A program made the translations under genes and the position numbers. From contig NC_015510.1 in NCBI RefSeq assembly GCF_000212735.1, forward strand, positions 5,829,001-5,893,000: a DNA stretch of 64,000 bases, in the 5' to 3' direction. The notes beneath the pieces are model-generated. The model did no database searches. It saw only the letters and a program-made list of their open reading frames with translations, and had not been told where the DNA came from. This document shows positions 44,715-53,003 of this stretch, piece by piece (position 1 is the stretch's first letter; the number at the start of each line of letters is the position of its first letter). This stretch comes from Haliscomenobacter hydrossis DSM 1100. Its GTDB lineage: Bacteria > Bacteroidota > Bacteroidia > Chitinophagales > Saprospiraceae.

Positions 44715-44801
44715 TTTAATTCACCACAGATTCACACAGATTTACACAGATTAAAAACAAAAAAGTCTGTGTTTATCTGTGTAAATCTGTGGTGAATTAA
44801 A
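44715..44801. repeat. CACAGATT-type inverted repeat after coaD
   Basis: Arm 1 begins TTTAATTCACCACAGATT (44715-44750) and arm 2 ends AATCTGTGGTGAATTAAA (44766-44801); the arms pair almost perfectly with a 15-base loop. It starts two bases behind the coaD stop and ends 30 bases before pruA, so it could act as a transcriptional barrier. Confidence 0.85.
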
Positions 44802-44831
44802 TTGATTCTTCGCCAAACCAAATTACCACAT

Positions 44832-46463
44832 ATGTCTGACGCATTTTTCCAACTACCCAAAGCGAAAAACGAACCAGTACTGAGTTATGCACCCGGCTCG
44901 CCAGAAAAAGCAGCGCTCAAGGCCAAGATGGCCGAAATGAAGGGTCAAACGATTGAAATTCCACAAACCATTGGTGGAAAAAAAATAATGGAAGGGGAAA
45001 AGATCGCTATTCGCCCTCCACACGATCATAAGCATATTCTGGGCTACTACTACAAAGGTGGTTCCCAACACGTGCAAATGGCCATCGACGCGGCTGCGGC
45101 GGCCAAACCGGCCTGGGAAGCCATGCCCTGGGAAGAACGCGCCGCCATTTTTCTCAAAGCTGCTGACTTGTTGGCGGGGCCTTACCGCGCCAAGATGAAT
45201 GCGGCAACGATGTTGGGGCAATCCAAAAATGCCTACCAGGCTGAGATCGATTGTGTAGCAGAACTCTGTGATTTTTACCGCTTTAATGCGGAATACATGA
45301 TCCAGATTTACAGCGAACAACCCCAAAGTCCGGCGCTGACCTGGAACCGCATGGAATACCGGGCACTCGAAGGTTTTGTGTTTGCCATTACGCCGTTCAA
45401 CTTTACTTCCATCGCGGGGAATTTGCCTGCCGCACCCGCCCTGATGGGCAATACCGTAATTTGGAAACCAGCTGAAACCCAAATTTATTCCGCTGCGGTA
45501 ATCATGGAGATTTTTGAAGCGGCGGGCCTGCCAGCGGGTGTCATCAATCTCTTGTTGGTGGATGGTCCGATTGCGGGAGACCTGATTTTTAGCCACCCCG
45601 ATTTTGCCGGACTGCACTTTACGGGCAGCACCAAGGTGTTCCAGGGCATGTGGACTACCATAGGAAAAAACATCGCTAAGTACAAATCTTATCCGCGCAT
45701 CGTGGGCGAAACGGGGGGGAAAGACTTTATTTTGGCACACCCTTCGGCCAACCCGACTGCACTGGCGGTAGCGATGGTACGCGGTGCTTTTGAATACCAG
45801 GGTCAAAAATGTTCAGCGGCCTCGCGGGCCTACGTACCCAGCAGCATTTGGCCAGCCGTAAAAGAAAAAGCGGTGGCGCTGGTGAAAGACATGAAAATGG
45901 GCTCACCAGAGGATTTCCGCAATTTTATCAATGCAGTAATTGACGAACGGGCTTTTGATAAAATCACCAATTACATTGTCTTGGCGCGGGATGCCAAAGA
46001 CGCCGAAATCATTGCGGGCGGCAAATACGACAAAACCAAAGGTTATTTCATCGAACCAACCCTGGTGGTGGTTACCGACCCCAAACACCGCTTGTTGCAA
46101 GAGGAAATCTTTGGCCCGGTACTGACCATCTACGTGTACGAAGATGCGCAGTTTGACGAAATGCCCGCCTTGGTCAATTCTACTTCACCTTATGCTTTGA
46201 CAGGAGCCATTTTTGCCCAGGATCGTGGCGTGATTCATGCCTTGTCAAACGCATTGCGCCATTCAGCGGGCAACTTCTACATCAATGACAAACCTACCGG
46301 AGCAGTCGTAGGCCAACAACCTTTTGGCGGAGCACGGGCTTCGGGTACCAACGACAAAGCGGGCTCGGTCTGGAACTTGTTGCGTTGGGTGTCACCGCGT
46401 GCAATGAAAGAAAATTTTGATCCGCCTGTGGATTATACCTATCCGTTTATGGGTGAGGAATAA
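44832..46463 (+). CDS. pruA: L-glutamate gamma-semialdehyde dehydrogenase (1-pyrroline-5-carboxylate dehydrogenase)
   Basis: 543 residues from the ATG at 44832; an in-frame upstream start at 44802 would lie inside the preceding palindrome. The aldehyde dehydrogenase landmarks are the NAD-binding AITPFNFTSIAGNLPAAPALMGNTVIWKP, the catalytic Glu in VGETGGKDF, the nucleophile Cys in YQGQKCSAASRAYVP and EEIFGPVLTIYVY. The length and PFGGARASGTNDKAG ending fit the P5CDH group. It oxidises glutamate semialdehyde to glutamate, the second step of proline catabolism. No proline dehydrogenase gene is in the window. Confidence 0.93.
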   Translation: MSDAFFQLPKAKNEPVLSYAPGSPEKAALKAKMAEMKGQTIEIPQTIGGKKIMEGEKIAIRPPHDHKHILGYYYKGGSQHVQMAIDAAAAAKPAWEAMPWEERAAIFLKAADLLAGPYRAKMNAATMLGQSKNAYQAEIDCVAELCDFYRFNAEYMIQIYSEQPQSPALTWNRMEYRALEGFVFAITPFNFTSIAGNLPAAPALMGNTVIWKPAETQIYSAAVIMEIFEAAGLPAGVINLLLVDGPIAGDLIFSHPDFAGLHFTGSTKVFQGMWTTIGKNIAKYKSYPRIVGETGGKDFILAHPSANPTALAVAMVRGAFEYQGQKCSAASRAYVPSSIWPAVKEKAVALVKDMKMGSPEDFRNFINAVIDERAFDKITNYIVLARDAKDAEIIAGGKYDKTKGYFIEPTLVVVTDPKHRLLQEEIFGPVLTIYVYEDAQFDEMPALVNSTSPYALTGAIFAQDRGVIHALSNALRHSAGNFYINDKPTGAVVGQQPFGGARASGTNDKAGSVWNLLRWVSPRAMKENFDPPVDYTYPFMGEE

Positions 46464-46464
46464 C

Positions 46465-46548
46465 GTAGGGGCAACCCTATGTGGTTGCCCTATGTGGTTG
46501 CCCTATGTGGTTGCACGCACAAGGGCGACCACATAGGGTCGCCCCTAC
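46465..46548. repeat. GGGGCAACCCTATGTGG-type repeat after pruA
   Basis: GTAGGGGCAACCCTATGTGG (from 46465) and its near reverse complement ending GTCGCCCCTAC (46548) form a stem. Inside arm 1 the unit CCTATGTGGTTGC is repeated three times in tandem (46475-46514). The block begins two bases behind the pruA stop. Confidence 0.8.
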
Positions 46549-46582
46549 AGTCCCCCGGCGTCAAATACGGTAATATTTTTTC

Positions 46583-47122
46583 ATGAAAAACGATCTAACC
46601 GAACATATCCTCGAAACCCCGCGCATGTGGTTGGTCTCCTGCTCCATTCCGTTGTATGAAGCGATTCTGCGGCACGACAATCAAATCGCGGAATACCTGG
46701 GGATTGAGGTAAAAGCAGGTTGGACCGAATTTGGCGATGAACCCAGCGTGTACTCCATGGAAAGGGTACGCGTCAATCCCGCCGAAGAGCCCTGGTGGCA
46801 ATACCTGGCGGTGCACAAAGCCGACAATCTGCTGATTGGTGCGGGTGGCTACAAGGGCGGTCCGAATCGTTTTGGCGTGGTGGAAATTGGTTACGAGATC
46901 ATGCTCGATTACCGCAATCAAGGCTACGCAACAGAATTTGCCCAGTACTTGATTAATTTTGCTTTTTCCCATGCAGACATTAAAGTGGTACAGGCGCATA
47001 CCCTGGCAGAACCAAATGCTTCTACCCATGTTTTAAAGAGATGCGGGATGGAATTTGTGCAAGAGATGTTCGATCCCGATGATGGAACCATCTGGCAATG
47101 GAAAGTACATCGCCCGGCGTAA
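46583..47122 (+). CDS. GNAT-family N-acetyltransferase (RimJ/RimL-like)
   Basis: 179 residues. Begins with ILETPRMWLV, the usual start of the RimJ-like branch; GAGGYKGGPNRFGVVEIGYEIMLDYRNQGYATEFAQYLINFAF contains the acetyl-CoA pyrophosphate loop (R-N-Q-G-Y-A), and AEPNASTHVLKRCGMEFV is the C-terminal motif. Its acceptor (protein N-terminus, antibiotic or small amine) cannot be told. The stop codon lies inside a palindrome. Confidence 0.85.
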   Translation: MKNDLTEHILETPRMWLVSCSIPLYEAILRHDNQIAEYLGIEVKAGWTEFGDEPSVYSMERVRVNPAEEPWWQYLAVHKADNLLIGAGGYKGGPNRFGVVEIGYEIMLDYRNQGYATEFAQYLINFAFSHADIKVVQAHTLAEPNASTHVLKRCGMEFVQEMFDPDDGTIWQWKVHRPA

Positions 47123-47175
47123 CGGCGAATATATTCGCCGATTAACATACATTTGGCGAATATATTCGCCGTTAC
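47119..47175. repeat. Perfect 21-bp inverted repeat (family B) over the GNAT stop codon
   Basis: GTAACGGCGAATATATTCGCC (47119-47139) and GGCGAATATATTCGCCGTTAC (47155-47175) are exact reverse complements around a 15-base loop. The GNAT stop TAA (47120-47122) is part of the left arm, and the next start codon follows 12 bases after the right arm. Confidence 0.92.
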
Positions 47176-47186
47176 AAGCTAAAAAA

Positions 47187-48161
47187 ATGCCACTTGTCCC
47201 CCATTCATCCTATCCTGGCCCTCCGCGTTACCAATGGAACGGCCATTTCCAAACCATTTTGCCTGCCTTAACCCGCAAAATCAAAGCAGTGCACTACGAG
47301 CGGGAGCGCCTGGAGTTGTCCGATGGAGACTTTGTCGATCTGGATTGGCTGGATGCAGAAAGCCAAACTTTGGTCATTTTATCACACGGTTTGGAAGGCA
47401 GCACCGACCGCGTGTACATGAAGGCGGCAGCCAAATATTTTCACGAACACGGCTGGGATGTCCTGGGTTGGAATTGTCGCTCGTGCAGCGGTGAAATGAA
47501 CCGTTTGCTGCGGCTATACAACCACGGTGAAATTGGCGATTTTGGGCAAGTGATTGACCACGCTTTGCAGCGCAAAAACTACACCAAAATACACCTGATC
47601 GGCTACAGCATGGGCGGTAGCATTCTCCTCAAATACCTGGGTGTACACGGAAAAAATATTCCGGAACCCATCAAAACCGGGATTGCGTTTTCTTCACCTT
47701 GTGATTTGCCGGACAGCATTCAAACCCTCGAATTGCCGGGCAATTGGTTCTATCGCCGCAAGTTTTTTAACAGTCTGCGTAAAAAAATCATCGCCAAAGC
47801 CGCGCAGTTTCCCGGACAGATCGATTTATCCAAATTTGAACAAATCAAATCCTGGCGGGATTTTGACGAGTTTTACTCCGCACCGATCAATGGCTACAAA
47901 AATGCCGAGGATTTTTATTGGCAGGCTTCGGCCAAGAACTTTGTAGCAGGGATTCAAATTCCGGCTTTGCTTTGTAATGCCCAAAATGATCCGATCCTCA
48001 CTCCGGCCTGTTCGCCGAAAGAGTTGGCCAAAAACCACCCTTATTTTCACGTAGAAACCCCCCATAAAGGTGGGCATGTCGGTTTTGCCATCAAAAGACA
48101 TCCGGGGCCTTATTACTGGCTGGAACACCGGGCGATGGAATTCATCAAGGGGCAGAATTGA
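47187..48161 (+). CDS. YheT-like alpha/beta hydrolase
   Basis: 324 residues from the ATG at 47187; an upstream frame-compatible ATG at 47055 lies inside the GNAT gene and is rejected. FVDLDWLD, VILSHGLEGSTDRVYMKAAA, GWNCRSCSGEMN, the Ser nucleophile in GYSMGGSILLKYLG, the Asp in NAQNDPIL and the His in HKGGHVGF give the YheT/ABHD1-3 pattern. It is probably a carboxylesterase or lipase of membrane-associated lipids. The last 17 bases overlap the convergent gene on the other strand. Confidence 0.87.
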   Translation: MPLVPHSSYPGPPRYQWNGHFQTILPALTRKIKAVHYERERLELSDGDFVDLDWLDAESQTLVILSHGLEGSTDRVYMKAAAKYFHEHGWDVLGWNCRSCSGEMNRLLRLYNHGEIGDFGQVIDHALQRKNYTKIHLIGYSMGGSILLKYLGVHGKNIPEPIKTGIAFSSPCDLPDSIQTLELPGNWFYRRKFFNSLRKKIIAKAAQFPGQIDLSKFEQIKSWRDFDEFYSAPINGYKNAEDFYWQASAKNFVAGIQIPALLCNAQNDPILTPACSPKELAKNHPYFHVETPHKGGHVGFAIKRHPGPYYWLEHRAMEFIKGQN

Positions 48162-49047
48162 AACGAAGCTTTGAGCCCAGTTCAATGGAGTTGTACAACA
48201 AGTCGCCGAAACCTTTTTGCACGCCACCAAAAAGTTGCCATTTGTTGCTCAAGTCGATTTGTCCATTCAAACCCAATGCCAGGGGGCGATCGCCGTTGTT
48301 GAGGTAACCCGTGTATCCGCGAAAGACGGGTGATAAGGCCCATTTTTTCCCCTCCAGATTCAATCCCAGGCCAAAGAGCGGCGCATCGTTCTGGTTTTGG
48401 GCATTCTGATTGATTTGCCATACAAAGATTCCTCCCATTCCATTGAGGCTTAATTTCAAAGACCCATCAATGAGTTTTTTTCCAAAAGACAAGTCCAGAT
48501 AATACCCCGCCGCGTCGGTAAACCGCGCCATACCCACCATGGTGGAGGAAGGAAAACGGTAGCCAATGCGCAAGGCCAAATCCAGGGGATGTTTTTCGGC
48601 TTTTAAAATTTGGATCAAAGTATGCAGGTAAACATCTCCACTGGCCCAGCGGCGATTGTAAAAAACGTGGAAGGTCTTGCGCTCGGTCTTGATCTCGTGC
48701 GTAAGGGTAAAGTGCTCGACGGGTACCCAGTACAGCTCAAAACTGATGACATCAGGCACCAGGTTGTAGGTGCCGGTCAAGGCAAGGTTGTGTGTAAGGT
48801 CTCCTGTGGCAACATGACTATTGCCTGAAAAGGCAAAGGAATGTTCATTGGGCACCCTCCCATTACCCAAGCGGGGAATGGGCAAGGCATTAGGACCCAG
48901 AAAACGCGGTGCACGAATGATGTAATCGCCCCAAAAGCGCTGGCCGTCCCAGCCTACGTTGTTGGCCCACCAATAGTGGTCTTGGGCGAAGCTGAGGGTG
49001 GAATGGAGGTGGAAAAAGAAAAAGAGTAGGAGTATTTTTATTGAAAT
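48145..49047 (-). CDS. Outer-membrane/exported protein without a normal start codon
   Basis: A frame of ~300 codons ending at 48145 begins with a clear signal peptide (SIKILLLFFFFHLHSTLSFAQ) and continues as a beta-strand-rich protein with an all-aromatic strand pattern (FELYWVPVEHFTLTHEI, YYLDLSFGKKLIDGSLKLSLNGMGG, ALSPVFRGYTGYL), ending KLRFNS. It is probably a 12-14-strand barrel like Bacteroidota DUF5777 proteins. There is no ATG, GTG or TTG in frame near the signal peptide; the best start is ATT at 49045-49047. The upstream ATG at 49395 would translate the ACGACG palindrome and is not believable. Either a rare ATT start or a mutated start codon. Confidence 0.65.
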   Translation of the reverse strand: MSIKILLLFFFFHLHSTLSFAQDHYWWANNVGWDGQRFWGDYIIRAPRFLGPNALPIPRLGNGRVPNEHSFAFSGNSHVATGDLTHNLALTGTYNLVPDVISFELYWVPVEHFTLTHEIKTERKTFHVFYNRRWASGDVYLHTLIQILKAEKHPLDLALRIGYRFPSSTMVGMARFTDAAGYYLDLSFGKKLIDGSLKLSLNGMGGIFVWQINQNAQNQNDAPLFGLGLNLEGKKWALSPVFRGYTGYLNNGDRPLALGLNGQIDLSNKWQLFGGVQKGFGDLLYNSIELGSKLRFNSAP

Positions 49048-49134
49048 TTTTGCTTTGTTCCAAGACTCAGTACTCCTAATGGCAGGTTCGATTAGTTCTA
49101 AGCTTAACGCTTTTGCGCAGCTACGCTGCTTATT

Positions 49135-49255
49135 TTTTTCACCACGACGACACGACGACACGACGTTTTTCGCGCTTCGCGCTCCAAAAACACGACGCTT
49201 GCGTCGTGTGGTGCGGAGCAAAACGTCGCGTCGTCGTGTCGTCGTGGTGAAAAAA
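49135..49255. repeat. ACGACG-type inverted repeat (family E), copy 2
   Basis: TTTTTCACCACGACGACACG (from 49135) to 49169 pairs with 49220 onward, ending CGTCGTCGTGGTGAAAAAA. The loop contains CGCGCTTCGCGC and CACGACGCTTGCGTCGTG sub-hairpins. The gap 49048-49394 holds this element and no gene. Confidence 0.85.
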
Positions 49256-49394
49256 CATTTTGGCGTAGCCAAAATACATCGTTTGTGTTGCAAAAAATTA
49301 AAACCAATCGCCCCTACCTGTAGGGCTCGGGGGGGCTGAAATGGCTGGGTGACATCTTGCAAACAAAACTCTGTCCTATTTATCTGACTAATCA

Positions 49395-50291
49395 CTACGC
49401 TTTCTTCAAAATATAAATAATCGAACTGGCTTTTTCCGGACGGTTCAAACTGCTTAAAAAAGAACGCAAACCACTCCAGGCACCCAAGGGCAAAGCCAGC
49501 ATTCCACGGCCCCGGTATTTTTCACTCAACAAAGAGACGTAGAAAGGATCCAGCGGCATGCCTTTTTTACCCACCACTTGAAAACCCATTTCTTCAGCCA
49601 GACTGCACAAGGTGCGGGGCGAGAAATGCCAGAGGTGGCGGGGTACATCGTAAGCGGCCCAGTGTGCGGCATATTTTTGCCCATCTTTGGAAGTGTAATT
49701 GGGTACCGCAATCATCAAAACTCCATCGGCTTCCAACAACTCGTGCAAGCGACGTAGGTACAACTTGGGATCATACACGTGCTCCAGTACATGCCACATG
49801 CTGATGACGCCAAACTTGCCGGGCAGGGTGCCAGCTTCCAGTTCGGTGGGGGACCGCACGTCCAGCCCAAATTGCTGAATACCAAAATTGCGGGCACCTT
49901 CGTCTACCTCCACGCCCAGTACCTCATAGCCCTGGCCGCGCATGTGGTTCATGAAATAGCCAGTACCACAACCCACGTCCAATAAGCGGCGTTGCTTGCT
50001 CAGGTTTTGCACCAACTGCTGTTTGTTGCGCAGCATGTAATCCCTTGCAGCGTGGTACAAGCGGTTGATCAGGCCTTTTTTGGTATCGCTGTGCGAAATG
50101 TAGTTTTCGCTCTGGTAATAGCGGCCAATTTGTTCCGGAGCGGGCACATTTTGGGTGAAACGCAAACCACAACCGTGGCAATCGCACAGGTCAAAGGCTT
50201 CGCCGGAAATGGAATGGTCGCGTGTAGCCAGGGCTTTTTCAATGTCGTGGCTGCCACAAAGCGGGCATTGTTGGTAATGGATTGTACTCAT
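49395..50291 (-). CDS. Class I SAM-dependent methyltransferase with N-terminal zinc ribbon
   Basis: 298 residues from the ATG at 50291 (MSTIHYQQCPLCG); a start 21 bases earlier is also possible. Residues ~9-45 carry CPLC...CDCHGCG, a zinc ribbon. The Rossmann methyltransferase follows with RLLDVGCGTGYFMNHMRGQGYEVLGVEVDE (SAM binding), ISMWHVLEHVYDP and LIAVPNY. This architecture is common for methyltransferases acting on surface sugars or small metabolites. Its substrate is not deducible. It is on the same strand as the downstream barrel gene. Confidence 0.87.
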   Translation of the reverse strand: MSTIHYQQCPLCGSHDIEKALATRDHSISGEAFDLCDCHGCGLRFTQNVPAPEQIGRYYQSENYISHSDTKKGLINRLYHAARDYMLRNKQQLVQNLSKQRRLLDVGCGTGYFMNHMRGQGYEVLGVEVDEGARNFGIQQFGLDVRSPTELEAGTLPGKFGVISMWHVLEHVYDPKLYLRRLHELLEADGVLMIAVPNYTSKDGQKYAAHWAAYDVPRHLWHFSPRTLCSLAEEMGFQVVGKKGMPLDPFYVSLLSEKYRGRGMLALPLGAWSGLRSFLSSLNRPEKASSIIYILKKA

Positions 50292-50420
50292 GGTTAAAAT
50301 AAAAAAAGACATCAGTTCGCAATGTAACTGATGCCTGCAAGCTTAAGATCACAACAAAAAAAAGTATTCTAAATACTTGGGGTAAAGTTAAAGAGAAATT
50401 TGGGGAAAAACAAACATTTA

Positions 50421-50515
50421 GGGTTCGAGGGTTCGAAGTTCGAGGGTTCAATCGGTCGCCGAGCGGAGCCGAGGTGTTCGATTGAACCCTCCGAACTTCG
50501 AACCCCCGAACCCTC
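50421..50515. repeat. GGGTTCGAGGG-type inverted repeat
   Basis: Arm 1 (50421-50454) starts GGGTTCGAGGGTTCGAAG; arm 2 (50479-50515) ends CGAACCCCCGAACCCTC. The arms pair with a few mismatches, the loop is GTCGCCGAGCGGAGCCGAGGT-like. It is immediately behind the stop of the lipoprotein gene at 50516. A half-copy (GAACCCCCGAACCCTCGAACCC) occurs at ~32528-32549 behind the BNR gene. Confidence 0.82.
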
Positions 50516-51709
50516 TTAGATCCTAATCTGCCTCAACTGATCAACCACCACAGGCCGTAACCTGCGGGCGGCATCCAAAATCAAAAACGTATCATCCGGG
50601 AAGTTGCTGGGGCGATTGCCAATGCGGCTACGGGTTTCCTTACTTAGGGCGCGTTCATCGCCTCTGAACGTGGCGGCATAATTTTCCCAAAATGCCTCGG
50701 CACCAAGAGGACGAGAATCGATCACTGAACCGGAGTGTAAGTCGAATAGTTCCAATTGACCAGCCAAGCGTGCCCCTTTCTGTTGGTACACTTCGGTGAC
50801 CAATGCCCTGATGGTGACTTTGTTGGGGTACTTGATGTCGTTGCCAGCGGTGTCTTTTTTCACGTTGCCACGGGTGTCGTACTCGTATACCCAGCCATCC
50901 TGGATCTGGTTTTGCTCTTCGTACTGGCGTTCGCGCATCGTGCCGGGGCTGACCTGTACATCGCGCAACATGAGGGTTGCCTTGACGTCGTATTCAACTC
51001 CGGATTGGCGGTTGTTGTGGAACACCCTCCAGCGGTCGTTGAGTCCGTTGAAACTGATGTCGGTCAGTTCGCGGTCAAAACCGATGGGTAAAATAACTGG
51101 GGCGCGGTTTTCGATGTCTACCAAAATGAAAGTTGTACCGAGGTTCAGGGCTTCGCGTTGCAAGGCATCGCGATCGCGGTAGGAGGAATAGTATGTTTTG
51201 ATGCGGCCAAGTTCGTCGTAAGCACGGCGGGCCGGGGTTTTATCTTTGCTGCGCCGGGCTTGTGCCAATAAATCCGTGGCGTAATTGTAGTGGTATTCGG
51301 CTGCTTTTTCGCGGGCTTCAGCCAAGAGGCCATCTACCCTCACAAATCGGAAAGAGGCTTTGTAGCCCCGGCGGTCTACCAGCGGAACCAATGGCTCTAC
51401 CAATTGCTGGCGGCGCAAAATGCGTTGGTAAATGTCGAATACTCTGGGCCAGGATTCAGCGCGCAAATCGGTTTTGAGGCGTTCGGCTTGGTCCATGTCG
51501 CGGGTGGTGGCTTTTTCAAAAGCAAACTCCACGGTGCGTACCAGTTCTTCATTTTTGCGTTCCTTGCCAGCCAGGCGGTTTACACTGCGTTCGATGGCTT
51601 GGTCGTAGTCACCTACTTCGGCCAATTTAACGGGAGAAGCGCAAGAGATGACCATTATGGCCAATGCGGTAGTCGTGGTGATGCTGGAAATAATGTGCTT
51701 CGGTGTCAT
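50516..51709 (-). CDS. Uncharacterised TPR-like lipoprotein
   Basis: 397 residues from the ATG at 51709; the lipoprotein signal ends at Cys (MVISC). The first ~190 residues are helical with paired repeats (VGDYDQAIERSVNRLAG, AAEYHYNYATDLLAQARRS, ARRAYDELGRIKTYY), followed by a beta-rich half (FDRELTDISFNGLNDRWRVFHN...VTIRALVTEVYQQKGARLAGQLELFDLHSGSVIDSRPLGAEAFW). It should be in the periplasm, possibly a periplasmic assembly factor. The family is not recognised. Confidence 0.7.
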   Translation of the reverse strand: MTPKHIISSITTTTALAIMVISCASPVKLAEVGDYDQAIERSVNRLAGKERKNEELVRTVEFAFEKATTRDMDQAERLKTDLRAESWPRVFDIYQRILRRQQLVEPLVPLVDRRGYKASFRFVRVDGLLAEAREKAAEYHYNYATDLLAQARRSKDKTPARRAYDELGRIKTYYSSYRDRDALQREALNLGTTFILVDIENRAPVILPIGFDRELTDISFNGLNDRWRVFHNNRQSGVEYDVKATLMLRDVQVSPGTMRERQYEEQNQIQDGWVYEYDTRGNVKKDTAGNDIKYPNKVTIRALVTEVYQQKGARLAGQLELFDLHSGSVIDSRPLGAEAFWENYAATFRGDERALSKETRSRIGNRPSNFPDDTFLILDAARRLRPVVVDQLRQIRI

Positions 51710-51910
51710 GGCAGTGTATTTGAGCTTGTGATACCTCAAAGTTACTACTGCCATGAATACCAATGCACTATGGAGAAGTTAAGATATATTTGTTAAAAAG
51801 TTAAATTGTGGGGGGAGGTGTTAATGTGTGTTAAGGGGGAAGGAAATCAACTACCCATCGAAACTTCCAATTGTGTATTCTGCGATTTGGCTCTTTCTGC
51901 AATACCCCAA

Positions 51911-52717
51911 TCAATTCCCTTGTACCCTCCAATCCTCCTCTTCATCACCATCTCCAATATCATCAATAGCCGTATTTTTATGCTCCTCCATAAATTTGGC
52001 CATGTAAGCGTCCTTTTCGGCTTGGATCTCTTGCAAAATGGCCAAAGACTGCGGACTGGCCGAAACATAATCCTTTAACTCGTCGGTCAGGAACATTTTG
52101 CCCGCTTCCTCGTCTTCGGACCAACAGCAATTGAGCCCCGTTTCACACCAGGGGCGTTGCATACAATCCGGACAATAGCCGCTACAACCATCAAAAAACC
52201 AACCGCCACCACCCGGACTGTTCAGCTCAAATTCCTCACCAATCCATTCCATGACCGCTTTGTAGACCAGTCGGGCAGGAATTCCTTCATTGAGGCTAAT
52301 CCCATATCCGGCTTGTTCAACGGCATCCAGCAGTTTTTCCAATTCAGCTTCTATCTCCGCTTCGGGGATTTCAGCCGGATTTTTGATTTTGAAAGTTTTG
52401 GGCAATTGCTCGCTGATGGTTTTGCGGATGGGTTCTCCTTGGAGCCATAATTCAAAGCGGTACCAGTCACTTTCTGGCGAGATACCGGGCGAGATCGGAG
52501 GAAAACAATAATCACCCTCTTCCAATTCCATTACTTCCTGGCTGCCGTATTGCTGGTATTTTTTCACAAAAGTCAGCAGGTTTTCGAGCCGCCGATTTTC
52601 CAGATCCAAATCCATTGGCGTGAAGGTGAATACCTCGGCCAGATTTAAGCCCAAATCTTTGAATGCTTGCTTGAAGCGCAAGTTCTGCTGGTAAGGTACA
52701 AGCTCTGGGTTTGACAT
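51911..52717 (-). CDS. Hypothetical protein with Cys-rich patch
   Basis: 268 residues, cytoplasmic by appearance (no signal, no membrane helix). The only distinctive segment is a Cys cluster at ~190-210 (CSGYCPDCMQRPWCETGLNCC, interrupted in function by hydrophobic residues), which could bind zinc or an iron-sulfur cluster, and a very acidic C-terminus (DDIGDGDEEEDW). A good promoter is seen upstream. No family is recognised. Confidence 0.65.
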   Translation of the reverse strand: MSNPELVPYQQNLRFKQAFKDLGLNLAEVFTFTPMDLDLENRRLENLLTFVKKYQQYGSQEVMELEEGDYCFPPISPGISPESDWYRFELWLQGEPIRKTISEQLPKTFKIKNPAEIPEAEIEAELEKLLDAVEQAGYGISLNEGIPARLVYKAVMEWIGEEFELNSPGGGGWFFDGCSGYCPDCMQRPWCETGLNCCWSEDEEAGKMFLTDELKDYVSASPQSLAILQEIQAEKDAYMAKFMEEHKNTAIDDIGDGDEEEDWRVQGN

Positions 52718-52776
52718 GATGTTTTGCTTTTAAAAAGTAAAGAATACAGGGTGATTAGCAAAACATTCACTTGTGA

Positions 52777-52807
52777 CAAAAGTAATTAATTGTTTTTTTG
52801 TTTCAAA
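52777..52807 (-). promoter_or_regulatory. Promoter of the Cys-rich hypothetical gene
   Basis: On the minus strand TTTG (52804-52807) is followed, after exactly 19 bases, by TACTTTTG (52777-52784), a perfect -33/-7 pair. The ATG lies 60 bases further, at 52717. Confidence 0.7.
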
Positions 52808-52840
52808 ATAAAATTTAAACCAAATTTCAAAACAATAGAC

Positions 52841-52994
52841 TTGTTGCGACGGGAGCGCTTGAGATCAAAAATAAGGGATTTTTTTCCTGATTGAGTCTTA
52901 TTTTAGAGTGCGTAGCAGCGCTACGGACGAAAAAATAAACGAAAAGCAGGGAGAAAAGACCATTTTTGAGCCAAGCAGTCTCCCTTCGCAACAG
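52841..52994. repeat. GTTGCGA-type imperfect inverted repeat
   Basis: TTGTTGCGACGGGAG (52841-52855) with TTGAGATCAAAAATA pairs with ATTTTTGAGCC...CTCCCTTCGCAACAG (to 52993). The centre carries GCGTAGCAGCGCTACG, a short palindrome. It fills the stretch behind the peptidase T start region and 10 bases before its stop at 53004. Confidence 0.65.
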
Positions 52995-53003
52995 GTCTAA
53001 TAT

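Noticed and set aside
44853-45806. 317-codon minus-strand frame opposite pruA
   Set aside because: Antisense shadow; pruA has all catalytic motifs.
50421-50515. tRNA gene suggested by GGTTCGA-like sequences
   Set aside because: The GGGTTCGAGGG parts belong to a simple inverted repeat; there is no acceptor or anticodon stem of tRNA form.
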